Source: Pseudomonas sp. BCA17 (lineage in GTDB: Bacteria; Pseudomonadota; Gammaproteobacteria; Pseudomonadales; Pseudomonadaceae). Taken from it: a stretch of DNA of 64,000 nucleotides. The notes beneath the pieces were generated by a model. The model was not told the origin of the DNA. It worked only from the letters and a program-made list of their open reading frames with translations, and did not search any database. The stretch spans positions 248,001 to 312,000 of the forward strand of contig NZ_SGWI01000006.1 of assembly GCF_004519405.1 (NCBI RefSeq). The letters run 5' to 3'. The translations under genes were made by a program, and so were the position numbers. Below are positions 60,094 through 64,000 of the stretch, in pieces; position 1 is the first letter of the stretch, and the number at the start of each line of letters is the position of its first letter.

Positions 60094-61191
60094 ATGATCA
60101 AAACGCCGTACTACCTCATCGATAAACAGAAGCTTCTGGTCAACATGCAGAAGATTGCTTACGTGCGCGAGCAGTCCGGCGCCAAGGCGTTGCTGGCCCT
60201 CAAGTGCTTCGCCACCTGGTCGGTGTTCGACCTGATGCAGCAATACATGGATGGCACCACATCGTCGTCGCTGTATGAGCTGAAGCTCGGTCGCCAGAAG
60301 TTCGAAGGCGAGGCGCACGCCTACAGCGTGGCTTGGGCTGACGATGAAATCGAAGAGATGCTGGATAACTGCGACAAGATCATCTTCAACTCCATCAGCC
60401 AACTGCAGCGCTTTGCTGAACGCAGCGAAGGCAAGACCCGCGGCCTGCGCGTCAACCCTCAGGTCAGCAGCTCCGACTACCTGCTGGCCGACCCGGCACG
60501 CCCGTTCAGCCGCCTGGGCGAGTGGGACCCGGTGAAGATCGAAGGCGTGATCGAGCAGATCAGCGGCTTCATGTTCCACAACAATTGCGAGAACGGCGAC
60601 TTCAGCCTGTTCGACAAAATGCTGGGCGTGATCGAAGAACGCTTCGGCGAGCTGCTGCACAAGGTCAAGTGGGTCAGCCTCGGCGGCGGCATCCATTTCA
60701 CCGGTGAAGGCTACGCGCTGGACGCATTCTGCGCACGCTTGAAGGCGTTCTCCGAAAAGTACGGCGTGCAGGTCTACCTGGAACCGGGGGAAGCGGCGAT
60801 CACCAACAGCGCCTCCCTGGAAGTCACCGTGCTCGACACCCTCTACAACGGCAAAAACCTGGCCGTGGTAGACAGCTCCATCGAAGCCCACCTGCTGGAC
60901 CTGCTGATCTATCGCCTCAACGCCAAGCTGGCGCCGAGCGAGGGTGAACACACCTACATGGTGTGCGGCAAATCCTGCCTGGCCGGCGACATCTTCGGCG
61001 AGTATCAATTTGATCGTCCGCTAGCCATCGGCGATCGGCTGTCGTTCATCGACACCGCAGGCTACACCATGGTCAAGAAAAACTGGTTCAACGGCCTGAA
61101 AATGCCGTCCATCGTAGTGAAACAACTCGACGGTACCGTCGAAGTGGTTCGTGAATTTGGTTACGACGACTACCTGTCCAGCCTTTCGTAA
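60094..61191 (+). CDS. nspC: carboxynorspermidine decarboxylase
   Basis: A 365-residue PLP enzyme of the alanine-racemase-fold decarboxylase family. The N-terminal TPYYLIDKQKLLVNM and LLALKCFATWSVFDLM (K37 as PLP lysine) are typical of NspC. VKWVSLGGGIHFTGEGYALD supplies the phosphate-binding GGG, and VCGKSCLAGDIFGEYQFDRP forms the C-terminal active-site loop. It converts carboxynorspermidine/carboxyspermidine to norspermidine/spermidine. It is 28 nt before the synthase gene. Confidence 0.93.
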   Translation: MIKTPYYLIDKQKLLVNMQKIAYVREQSGAKALLALKCFATWSVFDLMQQYMDGTTSSSLYELKLGRQKFEGEAHAYSVAWADDEIEEMLDNCDKIIFNSISQLQRFAERSEGKTRGLRVNPQVSSSDYLLADPARPFSRLGEWDPVKIEGVIEQISGFMFHNNCENGDFSLFDKMLGVIEERFGELLHKVKWVSLGGGIHFTGEGYALDAFCARLKAFSEKYGVQVYLEPGEAAITNSASLEVTVLDTLYNGKNLAVVDSSIEAHLLDLLIYRLNAKLAPSEGEHTYMVCGKSCLAGDIFGEYQFDRPLAIGDRLSFIDTAGYTMVKKNWFNGLKMPSIVVKQLDGTVEVVREFGYDDYLSSLS

Positions 61192-61219
61192 GCTGGCGGA
61201 TAAAGGAGAGATAAAGCAA

Positions 61220-62464
61220 TTGAAAAAGAACGTTCTTATCATTGGTGCAGGAGGTGTCGCCAAGGTGGTGGCCCACAAGTGCGCGCAGCACAACGACGAA
61301 CTCGGTCGTATTGCTATCGCGTCGCGCAACATCTCCAAATGCCAGGCCATCATCGACAGCGTCAAGGCCAAGGGTAGCCTCAAGGTTCCCGCCGACATCC
61401 AAGCCTTCGCACTGAACGCCCTGGACGTGGAAGCGACCAAGGCCCTGATCCGCGAGACACAATCGCAGATCGTCATCAACGTAGGTTCCGCGTTCCTCAA
61501 CATGTCGGTACTGCGTGCCTGCATCGACACGGGCGTTGCCTACCTCGACACCGCCATCCACGAAGAGCCGGGCAAGGTCTGCGAGACCCCGCCGTGGTAC
61601 GGCAACTACGAATGGAACCACCTGGAAGAGTGCAAACAGAAGAACATCACGGCCATCCTTGGCGTGGGCTTCGACCCAGGTGTCGTCAACGCGTATGCCG
61701 CGCTGGCGCAGCAACAGCATTTTGACCGCATTGATTCGATCGACATTCTCGATGTCAATGCCGGCTCCCATGGCAAATACTTCGCCACCAATTTCGACCC
61801 GGAAATCAACTTCCGTGAGTTCACCGGACAGGTGTGGAGCTGGCAGAACAGCCAGTGGACCAGCAACACCATGTTCGAAGTCAAACGCACGGACGACCTG
61901 CCCGTCGTTGGCCCGCAGAACCTGTACCTGACCGGCCACGATGAAGTGCACTCGCTGTCGAAAAACCTCGACGTACCCAACGTGCGCTTCTGGATGAGCT
62001 TCGGCGAACACTACATCAACGTGTTCACCGTACTGAAAAACCTTGGCCTGCTTTCCGAAAAGCCGGTCACCACCGCCGAAGGCGTGGAAGTGGTGCCGTT
62101 GAAAGTGGTCAAGGCCGTGCTGCCCGACCCGTCGTCGCTCGCGCCGGGCTACACCGGCAAGACCTGCATCGGCGACCTGGTCAAAGGCACCAAAAATGGC
62201 CAGCCCCACGAGATGTTCATCTACAACGTGGCGTGCCATGAAGAAGCCTTCGCCGAGACCGACAGCCAGGGCATCTCCTACACCGCCGGCGTTCCTCCAG
62301 TGGCTGCGGCCCTGCTGGTGGCCCGTGGCGAATGGGATGTGAAACACATGGCCAACGTCGAGGAACTGCCGGCTGAGCCGTTCCTGAAAGCGCTGGACGT
62401 GATGGGCCTGCCGACTCGGATCAAGGACGAGAACGGTGATCGGGCTTGGGATGCGACTGCCTGA
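61220..62464 (+). CDS. carboxynorspermidine synthase (saccharopine-dehydrogenase family, TTG start)
   Basis: A 414-residue NADPH-dependent enzyme that condenses aspartate semialdehyde with a diamine to give carboxynorspermidine or carboxyspermidine. N-terminal VLIIGAGGVAKVVAHKCAQH is the Rossmann motif; GVGFDPGVVNAYAALAQQQH and DVNAGSHGKYFATNFDPEIN are characteristic. The start is TTG 61220, with AAAGGAGAGA upstream and no ATG near; a frame opening at 61151 overlaps nspC. Together with nspC this is the alternative spermidine pathway. Confidence 0.9.
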   Translation: MKKNVLIIGAGGVAKVVAHKCAQHNDELGRIAIASRNISKCQAIIDSVKAKGSLKVPADIQAFALNALDVEATKALIRETQSQIVINVGSAFLNMSVLRACIDTGVAYLDTAIHEEPGKVCETPPWYGNYEWNHLEECKQKNITAILGVGFDPGVVNAYAALAQQQHFDRIDSIDILDVNAGSHGKYFATNFDPEINFREFTGQVWSWQNSQWTSNTMFEVKRTDDLPVVGPQNLYLTGHDEVHSLSKNLDVPNVRFWMSFGEHYINVFTVLKNLGLLSEKPVTTAEGVEVVPLKVVKAVLPDPSSLAPGYTGKTCIGDLVKGTKNGQPHEMFIYNVACHEEAFAETDSQGISYTAGVPPVAAALLVARGEWDVKHMANVEELPAEPFLKALDVMGLPTRIKDENGDRAWDATA

Positions 62465-62476
62465 ATAGGCGATAGC

Positions 62477-62507
62477 TGACCGAACAAAAAAATGCGCCAC
62501 CAGGGGC
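62477..62507 (+). terminator. 5' half of the polyamine-operon terminator, split by MITE copy C
   Basis: AAAAAAATGCGCC here and GGGGCGCATTTTTG at 62694-62707 form one hairpin if joined: AAATGCGCC-ACCAG-GGGCGCATTTTT, a textbook intrinsic terminator. A MITE sits inside the loop. Confidence 0.6.
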
Positions 62508-62688
62508 TAATGCCAGTCAGTTAAGGATGAACGCCGTACCTGTGGCGAGGGAGCTTGCTCCCGCTGGGCCGCGAAGCGGCCCCGTTCTTTGTTTACAAAG
62601 CATGGGACTGCTGCGCAGTCCAACGGGAGCAAGCTCCCTCGCCACGGGTTACTTTGTCGCCTTTCTACTTCTTAACTGACGGGCATTA
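62508..62688 (+). mobile_element. terminator-inserted MITE, copy C (181 bp)
   Basis: Left end TAATGCCAGTCAGTTAAG, right end its complement with one change (GACGGGCATTA). The nested REP units GTGGCGAGGGAGCTTGCTCC and inverse enclose GGGCCGCGAAGCGGCCCC, CTTTGTTTACAAAG and GGACTGCTGCGCAGTCC. Flanks CACCAGGGGC (62498-62507) and CCCCAGGGGC (62689-62698) form a 10-bp direct repeat with one mismatch. It interrupts the terminator of the carboxynorspermidine operon. Confidence 0.8.
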
Positions 62689-62728
62689 CCCCAGGGGCGC
62701 ATTTTTGTTTGTGCCGAAGCCCTCAACT

Positions 62729-62827
62729 GCAGGAGCGAGCTTGCTCGCGAAGAACGTCAACGATGACGCGGGCATTCTGGATGCATGCGGCGCCTGTTGG
62801 TTTTTCGCGAGCAAGCTCGCTCCTACA
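62729..62827. repeat. REPIN (inverted REP pair)
   Basis: GCAGGAGCGAGCTTGCTCGCGAA and its near-perfect inverse TTCGCGAGCAAGCTCGCTCCTAC separated by about 50 bp. This is the classic REPIN of P. fluorescens genomes, placed between the polyamine operon and the convergent IclR gene. It is a different repeat family from the MITE just before it. Confidence 0.8.
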
Positions 62828-62839
62828 GAGGGTGGTTGG

Positions 62840-63649
62840 TTATTCCAGGTTCCGCGCCGAATTGCTCAGCGCCCTCGAACATTGCAACAGCGCCGGCGCC
62901 AGTTGCTTCTCCGCATCCGCCCTGCTCCACCGACTGGTCGGCGCCACCACGTGCACCGCCGCCACCGGCCGGCCATTGGCGCCCAGCACCGGCGCACCGA
63001 TAGTCATGTCGCCCAGGAACAACTCCTGGCCATTCACCGCATAGCCCTGCTCGCGCACTTGCTGCAACGACTCCAAAATCCTGTCGACCTCCGTCAATGT
63101 CTGGCTGGTGTGCGCGATGCGCTGGCTGTTCTCGATCAACACCAACGCTTCCTCCTGCGGCAACGCGCTTAAATACGCGCGCCCCGACGCCGTGCAATAC
63201 ATCGGCACCCGCGAGCCGATCGGCATATGCACGGGCACGAAGCCCGCGCTGACGAAACGCGCGATATAGGTCATGTCGTACCCGGCAGGCTCGGTGAGGC
63301 ACGACGTCTCGCCGGTCAGCCGCGTCAACTCCGACAGAAACGGGTTGGCCACTTCGATCAACGAATGCGCATCCAGGTAACTGAAGCCCAACTCCAGCAC
63401 CCGCGGTGTGAGTTGGTAATGCCGGGTGCGGGAGTGTTTCCGAAGGTAACCCAGGCTTTCGAGGGTAAACACCATGCGCTGGGCCGAGCTTTTGGTCATG
63501 CCGGCAGCCTCGGCCACCTCTGCAAGGCTCATGCTGCGGCGCTGGGCGCTGAATGCCTTGAGCACCGACAGGCCTTTTTCCAGGGATTGGTTGTGCAGAC
63601 TGTTGCGTTCTTCGGACATGGCGGGCTCGCGGTCAGGTCGATCAGGCAT
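62840..63649 (-). CDS. IclR-family transcriptional regulator
   Basis: A 269-residue regulator. The N-terminal winged HTH (about 20-75) has LEKGLSVLKAFSAQRRSMSL, AEVAEAAGMTKSSAQRMVFT, LESLGYLRKHSRTRHYQLTP. The C-terminal IclR effector domain has VHMPIGSRVPMYCTASGRAY, EQGYAVNGQELFLGDMTIGA and VLGANGRPVAAVHVVAPTSR. ATG 63649 is used, with an in-frame ATG at 63619 as alternative. It is divergent from a binding-protein gene, its likely target. Confidence 0.87.
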   Translation of the reverse strand: MPDRPDREPAMSEERNSLHNQSLEKGLSVLKAFSAQRRSMSLAEVAEAAGMTKSSAQRMVFTLESLGYLRKHSRTRHYQLTPRVLELGFSYLDAHSLIEVANPFLSELTRLTGETSCLTEPAGYDMTYIARFVSAGFVPVHMPIGSRVPMYCTASGRAYLSALPQEEALVLIENSQRIAHTSQTLTEVDRILESLQQVREQGYAVNGQELFLGDMTIGAPVLGANGRPVAAVHVVAPTSRWSRADAEKQLAPALLQCSRALSNSARNLE

Positions 63650-63690
63650 GGCACTGCTTCTACCTTAAATCACAAAAAAAGACCATTTAA

Positions 63691-63750
63691 TATCGCATAT
63701 CGATACGAAATGTTCATTTTGTCGATTTTATGTAGCGATATACGATTTTT
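63691..63750. promoter_or_regulatory. candidate IclR operators
   Basis: TATCG-CATAT-CGATA (63691-63705) and AGCGATATACGA (63734-63745) are palindromic, AT-rich sites in the 185-bp divergent gap; the two share GCGATA/TATCGC arms. The position suits control of both genes. Confidence 0.45.
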
Positions 63751-63834
63751 AACAATCGAAATGGCACAGAGCTTGCGATTTCATCGGCAGCCGCTCGCGG
63801 TACTGACTTTCCGTTTTCCTTCTGGAGTAACCCG

Positions 63835-64000
63835 ATGAACAGTCTTTCGCCCTTGTTTCGCCGCCTTGCCTTCGGCCTCTGCGCCACGCTCTGCGTCAGC
63901 AGCGTGCACGCAGAAAGTGCGTCCTCATACAAAGTCGGTGCAACGGCCAGTGGTTCGCCGTTTACCTTCCTCGACATCAAGAGCAACAGCATCCAGGGCG
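63835..64000 (+). CDS. ABC transporter substrate-binding protein (partial)
   Basis: The first 55 residues of an exported protein cut by the window end. MNSLSPLFRRLAFGLCATLC is the signal peptide; the mature start reads YKVGATASGSPFTFLDIKSN, the pattern of amino-acid-type SBP_bac_3 proteins. TCTGGAGTAACCCG is the ribosome site. It is divergent from the IclR regulator. Confidence 0.7.
   Translation, partial: MNSLSPLFRRLAFGLCATLCVSSVHAESASSYKVGATASGSPFTFLDIKSNSIQG

Noticed and set aside
20300..62830. Repeated GC-rich palindromes that at first look like CRISPR repeats
   Set aside because: They occur as isolated inverted pairs, not as evenly spaced direct repeats with variable spacers; they are REP/REPIN and MITE units.

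Overview
The window is GC-rich chromosomal DNA of a Pseudomonas, most likely of the P. fluorescens group. Evidence: REP/REPIN palindromes built on the GAGCGAGCTTGCTCGCGA theme, a DUF1652 protein, an OprD porin, a DUF6543 (dermonecrotic-toxin-like) giant protein, a Bcr/CflA pump and a complete Pseudomonas-style inositol operon. No rRNA, tRNA, CRISPR array or prophage was seen.

Layout. 1-4.3 kb: small lipoprotein, DUF1652 protein, PAS-GGDEF cyclase, AraC regulator, FAH-family hydrolase. 4.3-6.4 kb: an AT-richer graveyard of a contact-dependent weapon. It holds an Rhs-type N-terminus joined to a toxin tip with the core missing, an immunity gene broken at an A9 tract, and a second immunity-like pseudogene. 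6.4-15.1 kb: DUF3995 protein, DUF2946 protein plus TonB receptor, betaine-type binding protein, several small conserved proteins, a chemoreceptor with a C-terminal sensor-like domain, and a zinc-independent DksA paralogue. 15.5-20.2 kb: a 1581-residue DUF6543-type toxin.

20.5-33.5 kb: myo-inositol uptake and catabolism. iolC(-DUF2090), iolE, iolB, iolD, iolG, a second Gfo/Idh/MocA dehydrogenase and a sugar ABC importer lie on the minus strand, with a divergent RpiR-type regulator. Candidate GGAA-N6-TTCC operators lie in the two control regions. iolA is not in the window.

33.5-52 kb: MocR regulator with a divergent Bcr/CflA pump, membrane protein plus a 24-residue microprotein, two-component system, two L,D-transpeptidase-fold proteins, creatininase-family protein, amidohydrolase-MFS-GntR catabolic module, YfcF-type GST, DUF924 protein, LysE exporter and MetE. 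52-64 kb: OprD porin, a LacI-controlled ABC importer with a GpdQ-like phosphodiesterase, the carboxynorspermidine (norspermidine-type polyamine) gene pair, an IclR regulator and the start of an amino-acid-type binding protein.

The most interesting signal is a non-coding mobile repeat of about 180-190 bp present three times (20275, 36184, 62508). Its 18-bp terminal inverted repeats match TAATGCCAGTCAGTTAAG, and it carries a nested REP pair. Each copy is flanked by a 10-11 bp near-perfect direct repeat. Removing the element and one repeat copy restores a hairpin directly downstream of a gene in all three cases, and two of these are clear intrinsic terminators. The element therefore looks like a terminator-targeting MITE.
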